Part shown: piece after piece, positions 27,620 through 36,886 of the stretch
Layout of the letters: each line of letters begins with the position of its first letter
How positions within the stretch are numbered: position 1 is the first letter of the stretch
NCBI RefSeq assembly: GCF_008830225.1
Contig: NZ_WAIE01000001.1
Location: forward strand, 1,054,001 to 1,118,000
Reading direction: 5' to 3'
Origin: Pseudodesulfovibrio senegalensis
Lineage (GTDB): Bacteria > Desulfobacterota > Desulfovibrionia > Desulfovibrionales > Desulfovibrionaceae
Length of the DNA: 64,000 nt
Position numbers and translations under genes: made by a program
The notes under the pieces: model-generated
Database searches by the model: none
What the model saw: only the letters and a program-made list of their open reading frames with translations
What the model was told of the DNA's origin: nothing

Positions 27620-28111
27620 ATGAAAGTGACAGGAACCGCCCACAGAGTGGGCGATCATATCGATACGGACGCCATCATTCCGGCCCGTTTTCTGGTGACC
27701 ACGGACCCCGATGAGCTGGGCGCCAACTGCATGGAAGGCCTTGAAGAGGGCTGGATCAGCCGCGTCAGCAAGAATGACGTGATTGTGGCCGGAGAGAATT
27801 TCGGCTGCGGCTCTTCGCGTGAACACGCGCCCATTTCCATTCTCGGAGCGGGCATCCCGGTGGTCATCGCCAAAAGCTTTGCGAGGATCTTCTATCGCAA
27901 CGGTTTCAATATGGGACTGGTTCTGCTGGAGGTCGGCGACGGCATCGAAAAGATTGGCGATAGCGATTCCATTGAAGTGGATACGGAAAAGGGCGAGGTT
28001 CGCAATCTGACCACCGACGATGTGATCCCCTGTTCCCCGGTGCCCGAGTTCATGCAGGAAATTCTGGATGCCGGCGGACTCGTGCCGTACGCCAAAAAGA
28101 AATTGTCCTGA
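27620..28111 (+). CDS. leuD: 3-isopropylmalate dehydratase small subunit
   Basis: A 163-residue protein, the short LeuD type that pairs with short LeuC. Signature segments are [13 protein letters not shown] and [12 protein letters not shown]. The ATG at 27620 is preceded by AGGAGCGAG; the frame upstream lies inside leuC. leuB follows after 27 bp. Confidence 0.96.
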   Translation: MKVTGTAHRVGDHIDTDAIIPARFLVTTDPDELGANCMEGLEEGWISRVSKNDVIVAGENFGCGSSREHAPISILGAGIPVVIAKSFARIFYRNGFNMGLVLLEVGDGIEKIGDSDSIEVDTEKGEVRNLTTDDVIPCSPVPEFMQEILDAGGLVPYAKKKLS

Positions 28112-28138
28112 CCCGTTGGTCAACTATCAGGAGAGACA

Positions 28139-29212
28139 ATGAAAAAGATATGTGTATTGCCCGGAGACGGGATAGGACCGGAAATTGTTGCGCAGGCCTT
28201 GGCCGTGCTGGACAAGGTCGGTGAACGGTTCAACCATTCCTTTGAGTATGAGGAAGCCCTGATTGGTGGCGCGGCCATTGATGCCGACGGCGTGCCCCTG
28301 CCCGAAGAAACCGTTGCCAAGTGCAGGAAGGCCGATGCCGTACTGCTGGGCGCGGTGGGCGGACCCAAATGGGACGAAATTGATCCTTCCATCCGACCGG
28401 AAAAGGGCCTGCTGGGCATCCGCAAGGAATTGGGACTGTTCGCCAACGTGCGCCCCGCAACCCTTTTTCCGCAACTCAAGGAGTCCTGCTACCTGCGTCC
28501 TGACATCGTGGAAAAGGGACTGGACGTCATGGTCGTTCGCGAACTGACCGGGGGCATCTATTTTGGCGAACCGCGTATGGACGGAGAAAAGGACGGACAG
28601 CGATACGGCTTCAACACCATGGTCTACTACGAGGACGAAATCCGTCGCATTGCCCGTGTTGCCTTTGAGGCAGCCCGCAAGCGCGACGGCCGCGTCTGCT
28701 CGGTGGACAAGGCCAATGTGCTGGATGTTTCCCGGGTCTGGCGCGAGATCGTCATCGACGAACACGCCAATTATTCGGACGTGGAGCTGACCCACATGTA
28801 TGTGGATAATGCGGCCATGCAGCTGGTGCGCGATCCTTCCCAGTTCGACGTCATGGTTACCGGCAACCTGTTCGGCGACATCCTTTCGGATGAAGCCGCA
28901 GCCATTACCGGTTCCATTGGCATGTTGCCCTCGGCCTCTCTGGGTGCGGGCAATCCCGGTCTGTTCGAACCCATCCATGGTTCGGCTCCGGACATTGCCG
29001 GGCAGGACAAGGCCAACCCTCTGGCCACGATTTTGTCCATTTCCATGATGCTGCGGCATGCCTTTGACATGGCGAAAGAGGCGGACTGCATCGACAAGGC
29101 CGTGCAGGATACCCTGTCCAATGGGTTGCGGACCGGTGATATCATGTCGGAGGGTTATCGTCTTGTGGGCTGCAGGGAAATGGGAGAGGCCGTATTGAGC
29201 GCCTTGGATTAG
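28139..29212 (+). CDS. leuB: 3-isopropylmalate dehydrogenase
   Basis: A 357-residue NAD-dependent enzyme producing 2-ketoisocaproate. [12 protein letters not shown], the metal-binding [17 protein letters not shown] and the NAD loop [14 protein letters not shown] are intact. AGGAGAG lies upstream. It is the last gene of the leu operon, closed by a terminator. Confidence 0.97.
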   Translation: MKKICVLPGDGIGPEIVAQALAVLDKVGERFNHSFEYEEALIGGAAIDADGVPLPEETVAKCRKADAVLLGAVGGPKWDEIDPSIRPEKGLLGIRKELGLFANVRPATLFPQLKESCYLRPDIVEKGLDVMVVRELTGGIYFGEPRMDGEKDGQRYGFNTMVYYEDEIRRIARVAFEAARKRDGRVCSVDKANVLDVSRVWREIVIDEHANYSDVELTHMYVDNAAMQLVRDPSQFDVMVTGNLFGDILSDEAAAITGSIGMLPSASLGAGNPGLFEPIHGSAPDIAGQDKANPLATILSISMMLRHAFDMAKEADCIDKAVQDTLSNGLRTGDIMSEGYRLVGCREMGEAVLSALD

Positions 29213-29249
29213 CCTGTCGGACCGATGCAAGACAAAAACGAGGCCCTGC

Positions 29250-29276
29250 CGAATGGTGGGGCCTTTTTTCTATTTT
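29250..29276 (+). terminator. Terminator of the leu operon
   Basis: AGGCCCTGCC and GGTGGGGCCT pair with one or two weak positions around GAAT, followed by six T. Its right edge overlaps the stop of the convergent gene. Confidence 0.8.
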
Positions 29277-29734
29277 TCGGCAAAAAGCGGGGAATGGTGG
29301 AGTTGCAGACTTTTGACGATCCCGCGGGCCTTGTCCAGATCGATATAGCCGAGGGCGAGGCATGTTCCCAGAAAGTCCATGTTCAAATTTTCCATTTTAT
29401 CGAGAGCTTTTTCATTTTGTTCCACGGTGAGGAGCCCTTTTGTCACCATGTGGTCGCTGATGCGCCGTGTGTCGTCGCGTTGGGCATTTTCTTCCTCGGG
29501 AACGTCCAGGCGCGGCTTCATGTCGTGCGCCATCAGGGTCAGGGCGTTCTGCATATCCGCGATTTGTTTTTTGAGTTCCTTGTTGCGCCTTCTGTTGAAC
29601 AGATATTTTTCCTCGACGGCCTGTTTTTCCTTGTCGAGCCGCTTGATGTGCGCGTCCAGATTCGACTGCATGCCGCGTATGACGGCAATAAGCAGTATGA
29701 CGGAAAGGGTGCAGAGCGCGAGGGAGAGCCACAT
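29270..29734 (-). CDS. Membrane-anchored coiled-coil protein
   Basis: A 154-residue protein. One N-terminal membrane helix (2-20, LSLALCTLSVILLIAVI) is followed by coiled coil (22-75) and a short helical C-terminal domain with LTVEQNEKALDKM. Function unknown. It follows a similar smaller gene with a 2-bp gap, so the two probably act together. Confidence 0.7.
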   Translation of the reverse strand: MWLSLALCTLSVILLIAVIRGMQSNLDAHIKRLDKEKQAVEEKYLFNRRRNKELKKQIADMQNALTLMAHDMKPRLDVPEEENAQRDDTRRISDHMVTKGLLTVEQNEKALDKMENLNMDFLGTCLALGYIDLDKARGIVKSLQLHHSPLFAEK

Positions 29735-29736
29735 AA

Positions 29737-29964
29737 TTATCCCCTGCAGGCCTCGACCTCATTTTTGAGGTCGTCCAATTGCTGGGAGAGAATGTCGTTT
29801 TCCTGGTCGAGAACTTCGATTTTTTCCCCGAGGCGTTTTTTCAGCGTTTCAACGATTCTGGTTTTTTTTTGAAGTCTGTCGCTATAGTTTTGGTGTTGCA
29901 GCACCAAAACGGCAACTTCGACGAAAAAAACGAGTGCCAGAAGCATGTATGTGGTGTTGTCCAT
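29737..29964 (-). CDS. Small membrane-anchored coiled-coil protein
   Basis: A 75-residue protein with an N-terminal helix (5-21, TYMLLALVFFVEVAVLVL) and a coiled coil to the C-terminus. It resembles FtsB/FtsL-like topology, but the length and lack of motifs do not allow that call. First gene of a two-gene unit. Confidence 0.65.
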   Translation of the reverse strand: MDNTTYMLLALVFFVEVAVLVLQHQNYSDRLQKKTRIVETLKKRLGEKIEVLDQENDILSQQLDDLKNEVEACRG

Positions 29965-30019
29965 ATCGTTTAACGTGGTCGTGGATTAGTGTGAGAATAA
30001 TTCTTACATGAAGATTGGC

Positions 30020-30277
30020 TCAGGACCATGATTTGTTATGCACAGCAGCGATTTTTTTTTCTCGGGGCAATCTTTTTACAAACAGTTCTGCTCGCAATGC
30101 CTCGGATTTGTCGCCTACCAAAGTGCTGGCAGTCAGGGATGCCGGAAGTCTGGCGCGTGTGTATTTCGATGCCTTGCCTGCGTTGTGCTGTGCGAGTCTG
30201 CGTTGGACATCGGTCGTGATGCCGCAATAATAGGACTTGTCTGAACAGGTCAGCAAATATATGAACCATTGAGCCAT
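30020..30277 (-). CDS. GIY-YIG nuclease-domain protein (UPF0213/YhbQ-like)
   Basis: An 85-residue protein consisting only of a GIY-YIG domain: FIYLLTCSDKSYYCGITTD opens it, with the two Tyr and Gly of the family, then Arg in VQRRLAQHNAG and KYTRARLP. Small members may have DNA nuclease activity. It is transcribed alone, divergent from the ABC-F gene. Confidence 0.88.
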   Translation of the reverse strand: MAQWFIYLLTCSDKSYYCGITTDVQRRLAQHNAGKASKYTRARLPASLTASTLVGDKSEALRAELFVKRLPREKKIAAVHNKSWS

Positions 30278-30378
30278 GCGTGGGTTTACTCTTTGGCTTA
30301 TCGTTCGTCAAAAGCCTTCTTGCCATTCGTAGGTCGGCGATTTATTGCTCTCGCCGAACAGCAAGGAAAACAGGATAT

Positions 30379-32343
30379 ATGTCACGAATTACCATACAAT
30401 CTCTTGAGAAGTCATACGGTGGAGAGGCTCTTTTCTCCAATCTTTCTTTTGAAGTGGGGCCGGGCATGCGTCTGGCTGTTGCCGGTCCCAACGGCTGCGG
30501 AAAAAGTACACTGCTGAAAATCGTGGCAGGACGAAGCGAAACGGATGCCGGGACCGTGAATATCGAGCGGGGTGCGCGTATCGGTTATGTGGCGCAGGAG
30601 TTTGCCGAGCATGATCTGGACAGCAATCTGCTTACCTGGGTGCTGGCCGCGTTGCCGTCATGGAATGAATTCTGGGAAAAGTGGGAAAAGGCCGTTGCTG
30701 CCAAGGATCAGGAGGCCATTGAGCGCCTTTCGCACCGTCAGGCCGAGTTCGAGGTGAAATACGGATACAATCCGGACCACAAGGCCAGGGCCATCCTCGG
30801 CGGGCTTGGCTTTTCGGAAACGGATCTCTTCAAGCGAATACGAGAGCTTTCCGGTGGTTGGCGCGAACGCGCCAAGCTCGGGCGTGTGCTGTTGCAGGGA
30901 GCCGACATCCTGTTGCTGGACGAACCTACCAACCATCTGGATCTTGAAGCCGTGGAGTGGCTTGAGCAGTATTTGCTTTCCTTTGCCGGGACGCTCCTTT
31001 TTGTGGCCCACGACAGGGTCTTTCTGAATCGTGTCGGATCCCATGTGTTGTTTCTTGGGGGAGAGCGTGCCCAGCTGCGCAAGGGATCGTTCGATGATTT
31101 TTTGGAATGGGAAGCCGAAACTTCCCGCCAGCGGGAGCGGGAGGCTCAAAAATTATCGGCCCGCATTGAACATGAGCAGAGCTATATCCGCCGCTTTCGT
31201 GTCAAGGCACGCAAGGCCGCGCAGGCCCAGAGCAAGATCAAGAAGGTTGAAAAGCTGGAGTCCGAGCTTGCCCGTCTCAGGGATTCCGGCATGGGCGGTC
31301 ATTCCGGCCGTTCGTTGAGCTTCCAGCTGCCCAAACCGTCCCGGGGGGACAAGGTGGCCGTTGCCGCCGTTGATCTTGAGTTTTCGTATGAAAATGGACC
31401 GAGCGTCTGGCCTGCATTGAATTTTCAGGTGTATCGGGGGCGCAAGATTGCCTTGGCCGCTCCCAATGGTGCGGGCAAGTCGACGTTGCTCAAGATTCTG
31501 ACGGGCGAACTTGAACCCTCCAAAGGGTTTTCCAAGATCGGTTCCAATACGAAGATGGCATATTTCAGCCAGCATCAGACCGAGATATTGCGGCCGGAGA
31601 ATTCCGTGTTGTCTGAACTGCGGCGGCTGTGCGATCCCAAGCTCACCGAAGAGCAGCTCATGAGCGTGCTCGGACTTTTCCTTTTGGGAGAGTCCTATTT
31701 CGAACGCAAGGTTTCTGCTTTATCCGGCGGCGAAAAGAGTCGCTTGCTTTTGGCCAGTCTTTTTCTTTCCGGCGCAAATCTGTTGGTGCTGGACGAACCC
31801 ACCAACCATTTGGATATCGAGTCCCGGGAAGGGTTGATTCAGGCTCTGCGGCATTTTGAAGGCACGCTTTTCTTTGTGGCCCATGACAGGTACCTGCTGA
31901 CCAGTGTGGCCGAAGAGGTCTGGGAATTGACCGGCGAGGGGCTGCAGCACCATCTTGGCGGTTTTGAAGCTTACGATGCGTCCCGTCGGGAAGCCCTCGC
32001 TGAATCCGAACCGGAGCGGGAAGCCCCGGAAAAGCGGCGGATGAGTAAGGAGGAAAAGAGGCGGCAGGCGGAATTGCGCAACCGCATGTATCGAAAGCTC
32101 AAGCCGCTGAAAAAGGAATATGCCAAGATGGAAAGCGAGCTGGAGGAGGTCTTGAGCGAGCAGTCTCAGCTGGAATCCGAAATGAACGATCCGCAGACCT
32201 ATGAACAGCCGGAAAAAGCTCTGAAGCTCAATGCCCGATACCGGGAGGTGGAGGATTGGGCCGAGCATCTTATGGAACGTATGGCCGAAATCGAACAGGA
32301 AATGGAAGCAATTTCCGGGGAGGGCGGTCTTGATGAAGAGTGA
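30379..32343 (+). CDS. ABC-F family ATPase
   Basis: A 654-residue protein with two ATP-binding cassettes and no membrane domain. Walker A motifs are GPNGCGKST and APNGAGKST, signatures LSGGWRERAKLG and LSGGEKSRLLLA, Walker B LLLDEPTNHLD and LVLDEPTNHLD. A charged linker lies between cassettes and a C-terminal coiled coil spans about 560-650. ABC-F proteins act on the ribosome during translation. The coiled coil suggests an Uup or YheS-like member. AGGAAAACAGG precedes the ATG at 30379. The next gene overlaps its last codons. Confidence 0.92.
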   Translation: MSRITIQSLEKSYGGEALFSNLSFEVGPGMRLAVAGPNGCGKSTLLKIVAGRSETDAGTVNIERGARIGYVAQEFAEHDLDSNLLTWVLAALPSWNEFWEKWEKAVAAKDQEAIERLSHRQAEFEVKYGYNPDHKARAILGGLGFSETDLFKRIRELSGGWRERAKLGRVLLQGADILLLDEPTNHLDLEAVEWLEQYLLSFAGTLLFVAHDRVFLNRVGSHVLFLGGERAQLRKGSFDDFLEWEAETSRQREREAQKLSARIEHEQSYIRRFRVKARKAAQAQSKIKKVEKLESELARLRDSGMGGHSGRSLSFQLPKPSRGDKVAVAAVDLEFSYENGPSVWPALNFQVYRGRKIALAAPNGAGKSTLLKILTGELEPSKGFSKIGSNTKMAYFSQHQTEILRPENSVLSELRRLCDPKLTEEQLMSVLGLFLLGESYFERKVSALSGGEKSRLLLASLFLSGANLLVLDEPTNHLDIESREGLIQALRHFEGTLFFVAHDRYLLTSVAEEVWELTGEGLQHHLGGFEAYDASRREALAESEPEREAPEKRRMSKEEKRRQAELRNRMYRKLKPLKKEYAKMESELEEVLSEQSQLESEMNDPQTYEQPEKALKLNARYREVEDWAEHLMERMAEIEQEMEAISGEGGLDEE

Positions 32344-32725
32344 CGTCATGGAGGTCGTGGCCGGAATCCTTTGGGACGGTGACCGTTATCTGGCCGTTGA
32401 ACGGCCCCAAGGTACGCGCATGGCCGGACGGTGGGAGTTCCCCGGCGGCAAGATCGATGCCGGGGAAACCCGGGAGCAGGCGCTTGTACGTGAATTGCGC
32501 GAGGAGTTGGGCATCGAATGTTTGCACACCGAATTTTGGCGTGAAGTACGTCATGATTATGCCGAATTTCCCGTGCGGCTGCACTTTTTCCATGTACATG
32601 AATTTGAAGGCCCGGTGCGGCCCATGGAAGGGCAGCGCATGGTTTGGGTCTTGCCCTGCGAAGGTACCGATTTGAATTTTCTTGAAGCGGATATTGAGAT
32701 TGTCGAAGCCCTCAAAAGCCGGTAG
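32333..32725 (+). CDS. MutT-like Nudix hydrolase
   Basis: A 130-residue protein with a complete Nudix box: GGKIDAGETREQALVRELRE followed by EL. It resembles MutT/8-oxo-dGTP diphosphatases, with EVVAGILWDGDRYLAVER at the N-terminus. The ATG at 32333 overlaps the ABC-F stop by 11 bp; an ATG at 32348 is an alternative. Translational coupling with the ABC-F gene is likely. Confidence 0.9.
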   Translation: MKSDVMEVVAGILWDGDRYLAVERPQGTRMAGRWEFPGGKIDAGETREQALVRELREELGIECLHTEFWREVRHDYAEFPVRLHFFHVHEFEGPVRPMEGQRMVWVLPCEGTDLNFLEADIEIVEALKSR

Positions 32726-32846
32726 CACATGCCTTTTGGGCCAAATTGACAAAATCGTGCGTTGAAGGTTTGCGCGTTTCCCGCTATTATTTTCGACCTC
32801 GTCGCAAATTCATGCGAATCGCGTATTTTGATTCAAGGAGTGCACA

Positions 32847-33719
32847 TTGCGTATTGTCGATCTCATTAAGCAGGAGTCTCCGTTCCTGTCGCTTGAGTTT
32901 TTTCCCCCGAAAAACGAGGAGGCTTGGCCTTCTTTTTTTGGAGTGGTTGAAAAACTCAAGGAACTCAATCCATTGTTTGCGTCCGTGACCTATGGCGCAG
33001 GTGGAGGGACGCAGAGCAATTCTTTGGAGATAGCTCGTCGGCTGAAACAGGATTACGACCTGGAGCCGTTGGCTCATTTGACCAGTGTCGGCGCTACCAG
33101 TTCAGGGCTGACGGAATTTGTTTCCAAACTCGAGGAGGCCGGGATAGAGAATATTCTGGCTTTGCGAGGCGATGCTCCCAAAGATGTTGAAAATTTTGAT
33201 TTTTCGGCTCAGGAATTTCAATATGCCACGGATCTTGTCACGTTTTTGCGAAGCAAGTTCAAGAAGATGTGCGTCGGTGTGGCCTGTTATCCCGAGGCTC
33301 ATCCGGAATCCCCTTCCGTGAGCTTTGACCTCGCCATGTCCAAGCTCAAATGCGAAATGGGCGGCGAGTTCATGGTCACCCAACTCTTTTTCGACAACCG
33401 TATTTATTTCGATTTTGTGGACCGCATGAAGTCCATGGGAGTCAATGTTCCGGTCATTCCCGGGGTGCTGCCCATCATGAGTATCAAATCCGCCAAGTTC
33501 ATCCTGTCCTTGTGTGGGGCGAGCATTCCCGGTTCATTCCTCAGCGCACTGGAAAAGGCGCACGACGAGGGCGGTGACGACAAGGTCTATGAAGTGGGTA
33601 TGGCGTATGCCATCCGGCAGGCGCAGGACCTGCTTGATAAGGGTGCGCCAGGGGTGCATCTGTATACGTTGAATCGCGCCAAGGCCTGTCTTGAAATTGG
33701 CAACAGCCTCAAATTTTAA
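32847..33719 (+). CDS. metF: 5,10-methylenetetrahydrofolate reductase
   Basis: A 290-residue flavoenzyme of the MetF family. Features are SLEFFPPKNEEAWPSF, SVTYGAGGGTQ and ALRGDAPKD. In a sulfate reducer it can serve methionine synthesis and the methyl branch of the Wood-Ljungdahl pathway. The start is TTG at 32847, with AAGGAG 6 bases upstream; no ATG is nearby in frame. asd follows 18 bp later. Confidence 0.94.
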   Translation: MRIVDLIKQESPFLSLEFFPPKNEEAWPSFFGVVEKLKELNPLFASVTYGAGGGTQSNSLEIARRLKQDYDLEPLAHLTSVGATSSGLTEFVSKLEEAGIENILALRGDAPKDVENFDFSAQEFQYATDLVTFLRSKFKKMCVGVACYPEAHPESPSVSFDLAMSKLKCEMGGEFMVTQLFFDNRIYFDFVDRMKSMGVNVPVIPGVLPIMSIKSAKFILSLCGASIPGSFLSALEKAHDEGGDDKVYEVGMAYAIRQAQDLLDKGAPGVHLYTLNRAKACLEIGNSLKF

Positions 33720-33737
33720 ATATTTCAGAGGAATACG

Positions 33738-34763
33738 ATGAGCAAAATGTATCGAGTAGCCGTGTGCGGCGCCACCGGAGCAGTCGGCCGTGAAATGTTG
33801 AAGGTGTTGGAGCAGAGGGATTTTCCCTGTTCGGAAGTGATTCCCATGGCCTCTGCCCGTTCGGCCGGTTCCAAGGTCGAGTTCCGTGGCGAGGAGTTGA
33901 CCGTCGTTGAAATGAAGGATGATTCCTTTGCCGGGATTGATATAGCTCTTTTCTCGGCGGGCGGATCGCCTTCCAAGCATTTTGCACCGCTTGCGGCAAA
34001 AGCCGGTTGCGTTGTGGTGGACAACTCCAGCGCGTGGCGCATGGACCCCGAATCCCCGCTGGTGGTTCCCGAGGTAAACCCGCACGATCTGGACTGGCAC
34101 AAGGGCATAATCGCCAACCCGAACTGCTCCACCATCCAGATGGTTGTGGCCTTGCAGCCCATTCATGAAAAGGCCCGCATCAAAAGGGTGATCGTGTCCA
34201 CATATCAGGCTGTATCCGGCACAGGGCACAAGGCCATTGCCGAGTTGGAAAATCAGGTGGCCCGACTCATGAACGGACAACCTGTGGTGGCAGACGTGTA
34301 CCCGCACCAGATTGCTTTCAACTGTCTGCCGCATATCGATGTTTTTCTGGAGAACGGCTACACCAAGGAAGAAATGAAGATGGTCAATGAGACCGTCAAG
34401 ATCATGGGAGATGAAACCATCAAGGTCAGCGCGACCTGTGTTCGTGTCCCGGTTTTTTACGGTCACAGCGAATCCGTGAACATCGAAACCGAGGAAAAGC
34501 TTTCCGTGGAAGAATGCCGAACCATTCTTGCAGCGGCTCCCGGCGTGACCGTCGTGGATTACCCGGAAAAACTGGCGTATCCCATGGCCATAGACGCGGC
34601 CGGTGAAGACGATACTTTCGTGGGCAGGATTCGCGAGGATGAAACCTGCGAAAATGCCCTGAACATGTGGATCGTGTCTGACAACATCCGCAAGGGCGCG
34701 GCGCTCAATACGGTTCAGATTGCCGAGAATCTGATCGAGAGAGACCTTGTTCGGGTCCCGTAA
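33738..34763 (+). CDS. asd: Aspartate-semialdehyde dehydrogenase
   Basis: A 341-residue NADPH-dependent enzyme making aspartate semialdehyde for Lys, Met, Thr and cell wall precursors. The nucleotide loop is CGATGAVGREML, the active-site Cys is in NPNCSTIQM, and the later catalytic His region is RVPVFYGHSE. Typical length. Adjacent to metF, in keeping with methionine supply. Confidence 0.97.
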   Translation: MSKMYRVAVCGATGAVGREMLKVLEQRDFPCSEVIPMASARSAGSKVEFRGEELTVVEMKDDSFAGIDIALFSAGGSPSKHFAPLAAKAGCVVVDNSSAWRMDPESPLVVPEVNPHDLDWHKGIIANPNCSTIQMVVALQPIHEKARIKRVIVSTYQAVSGTGHKAIAELENQVARLMNGQPVVADVYPHQIAFNCLPHIDVFLENGYTKEEMKMVNETVKIMGDETIKVSATCVRVPVFYGHSESVNIETEEKLSVEECRTILAAAPGVTVVDYPEKLAYPMAIDAAGEDDTFVGRIREDETCENALNMWIVSDNIRKGAALNTVQIAENLIERDLVRVP

Positions 34764-34783
34764 CAGGAACAAAGGGGATTGAT

Positions 34784-35725
34784 GTGAAAGAGGTTGTGGA
34801 TTTCGAGTCCTACCTCAAGGACATGCTGGCCGCCTATCGACCAGGGATGTCCGAGGTGCAGGCCTTCTATGAACACCGCGTGGGCAAGATCTGCAGAGAT
34901 CCCAAATTGATGCTCATGCCGTGGGACGACCATCTCGTGCATCGCGGGGATGGGGTTTTCGAAACCATGAAGTTCGTGGACAGGAAGCTGTATCAGCTCG
35001 ATGCCCATGTGGACCGCATGAAGCGGTCGGCCAAGGCCATTCATCTCAAGGCCCCATGCTCATGGGAGGATCTTGGTGAAATCATACTGGATGTGGCTCG
35101 GGCCGGGGATGCAGACAGCGGCCTTGTCCGTGTTCTTCTCGGGCGCGGCCCGGGCGGTTTCGGCATTGCTCCCGACGAGTCCCCGCTTTCCAGCTTGTAT
35201 GTGGTTTCATACAACATGCACCCCAGACCGGAATCCCTGTATGAAAAGGGCGGAACCGCCTTCAAGACGTCCATTCCGGCCAAACAGCCGTATCTGGCAA
35301 CCATCAAGTCTATTGATTATTTGCCCAACGTGCTCATGAAGCGCGAGGCTTCGGAAAAAGGATACGATTTTCCCTTCTGTTTCGACAGCCATGGCCTTTT
35401 GGCCGAAGGTGCCACGGAGAATGTGTGCATTGTGACGCAGGATGGCAAATTGGTAATCCCCGAGTTCAACAACGTGCTGGCGGGCACCACGCTGATGCGC
35501 GTTGTTGATTTGATGAAAAATGAGATTCCCATTGTTTTCCGTGGCATTCGTGAAGACGAGATTCTTGAGGCCCGGGAAGTGATCATCGTGGGAACGTCCG
35601 GTGACGCCATCCCTGTGGTTCGTTTCAAGGACAAGCCGATTCATAATGTGAAGCCCGGTCCGGTTCAGCAGAAGATGCGGGAGCTTTTACAGAAAGATCT
35701 GGCAGAAAACGGAATACCGCTCTGA
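34784..35725 (+). CDS. Class IV aminotransferase (BCAT / D-amino acid / lyase type)
   Basis: A 313-residue PLP enzyme of fold type IV. The likely Schiff-base Lys is in KSIDYLPNVLMKREA, and GLLAEGATENVCIV is the phosphate/carboxylate loop. Sequence alone does not separate branched-chain aminotransferase, D-amino acid aminotransferase and aminodeoxychorismate lyase. Being last in metF-asd-aminotransferase does not decide it. The start is GTG at 34784 after AAAGGGG. Confidence 0.87.
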   Translation: MKEVVDFESYLKDMLAAYRPGMSEVQAFYEHRVGKICRDPKLMLMPWDDHLVHRGDGVFETMKFVDRKLYQLDAHVDRMKRSAKAIHLKAPCSWEDLGEIILDVARAGDADSGLVRVLLGRGPGGFGIAPDESPLSSLYVVSYNMHPRPESLYEKGGTAFKTSIPAKQPYLATIKSIDYLPNVLMKREASEKGYDFPFCFDSHGLLAEGATENVCIVTQDGKLVIPEFNNVLAGTTLMRVVDLMKNEIPIVFRGIREDEILEAREVIIVGTSGDAIPVVRFKDKPIHNVKPGPVQQKMRELLQKDLAENGIPL

Positions 35726-35735
35726 CATAAAGCAT

Positions 35736-35764
35736 ACGGCCGCTCCTTGGGGGCGGCCGTTTCT
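35736..35764 (+). terminator. Terminator after the aminotransferase gene
   Basis: ACGGCCGC and GCGGCCGT pair around a 9-nt loop, followed by TTTCT. It lies between convergent genes. Confidence 0.75.
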
Positions 35765-36659
35765 ATATGGCTTCGGTTGTGGAGCCTTCGTCCTGAAAGT
35801 CTTGGAACGCCTGTTCCTGTAACCTGTTTCCTCCCATCTTCTGCACGCAATGATCGTGCATCATCTGCGTTACCTCCAGCGATGTGGGAATGCGCATGAA
35901 TGCCCACGGAGAGGCCCATTGATCGCCTCGCAAATATGCCATGGCCCAGCGAACCGTGTGCATGTGGAAGAATGCATGATTGTTGATCACCAGCAGGGCC
36001 TTGCCCCTGCCGTCTTCTGCTCGCTGCCGGAAGCCGGGTGTGTTGACCTCACCGGATACGAGGCATTCCTGAATATGGGCAAAGCTGAACTCGAGCAGTG
36101 TTGCCTGAATCCATAGATCCCATTCATGGTAAATGGCATTGCTGCGGAAATGGGCGGCTTCCCATACCCGTTTTCGTACAAGTACCGCAGGACCAAGGAT
36201 GTTGCTTCGACGCAGCATGTCGGCGTTGAAATCCGGAAGTGATGCATAGCCGGAGGTGGAACGGATTTCAGGGGGGGGCATACGCAAGTGGTCCGGATAA
36301 ATGATGTCCGGCGGGTTTGTGTCCGTTATGAGTTGCTCCATTGACCGCATGTAGTCCGGGGAGAGACGGTTGTCCTGGGTCAGGCAGGTGAAGCAGGAGC
36401 CTCTGGCCTTGAGCAGACATTGGTTCTTAGCTTCGGCTGTGCACGTCCCATTTTCAATAAGACATGTATAAATGGTGTTGTCACCGTTGATCGTGTTCCA
36501 TTGTTGCAATTCGGCGATGACTTTGGAATCGGACGTACCGATAATGATTTCATAATCAAGCCCGTGCGGATGCTGATTCCGAATGGTTTGCAGCAGTCGC
36601 GGCAGGGTCGGCATTTGTTCGTCGACATAAATGATTATGGAAAGCAACTCATTGTACAC
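35763..36659 (-). CDS. Family 2 glycosyltransferase
   Basis: A 298-residue GT-A protein beginning YNELLSIIIYVDEQMPTLPR. Segments DYEIIIGTSDS and FTCLTQDNRLSPDYM (in place of the usual DDD/DGS motif) follow the GT2 pattern, though the metal-binding acidic motif is atypical (Gln-Asp-Asn). No membrane segment. Acceptor and sugar unknown; possibly surface polysaccharide with the rfb genes. Confidence 0.75.
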   Translation of the reverse strand: MYNELLSIIIYVDEQMPTLPRLLQTIRNQHPHGLDYEIIIGTSDSKVIAELQQWNTINGDNTIYTCLIENGTCTAEAKNQCLLKARGSCFTCLTQDNRLSPDYMRSMEQLITDTNPPDIIYPDHLRMPPPEIRSTSGYASLPDFNADMLRRSNILGPAVLVRKRVWEAAHFRSNAIYHEWDLWIQATLLEFSFAHIQECLVSGEVNTPGFRQRAEDGRGKALLVINNHAFFHMHTVRWAMAYLRGDQWASPWAFMRIPTSLEVTQMMHDHCVQKMGGNRLQEQAFQDFQDEGSTTEAI

Positions 36660-36886
36660 GGCACATTCCTGTTTCGTCCGATAAAGGATATTTTTATGCT
36701 TTGTCGTATCGATAATATCGGTTGGTTTAGGGTAAACTTTAGGGGCTGCCCTGAAGAAAATGAAAGAGATTTGTTCAAGAACCTGCTGTCGCTTGCACCG
36801 GGCCGAGGCTTAACGTATGATTGTTAAGTCCTTATCCAAATCGCCGGAGCCGGGCTGGCCGGTTCTTGTCAATCCATGGAGTTCTT

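Noticed and set aside
28127-29230. Antisense open frame opposite leuB
   Set aside because: leuB is intact on the other strand; the translated product is low-complexity and unlike any family.
34784-35725. Specific call as branched-chain aminotransferase (ilvE)
   Set aside because: Residues visible do not separate ilvE from D-amino acid aminotransferase or aminodeoxychorismate lyase.
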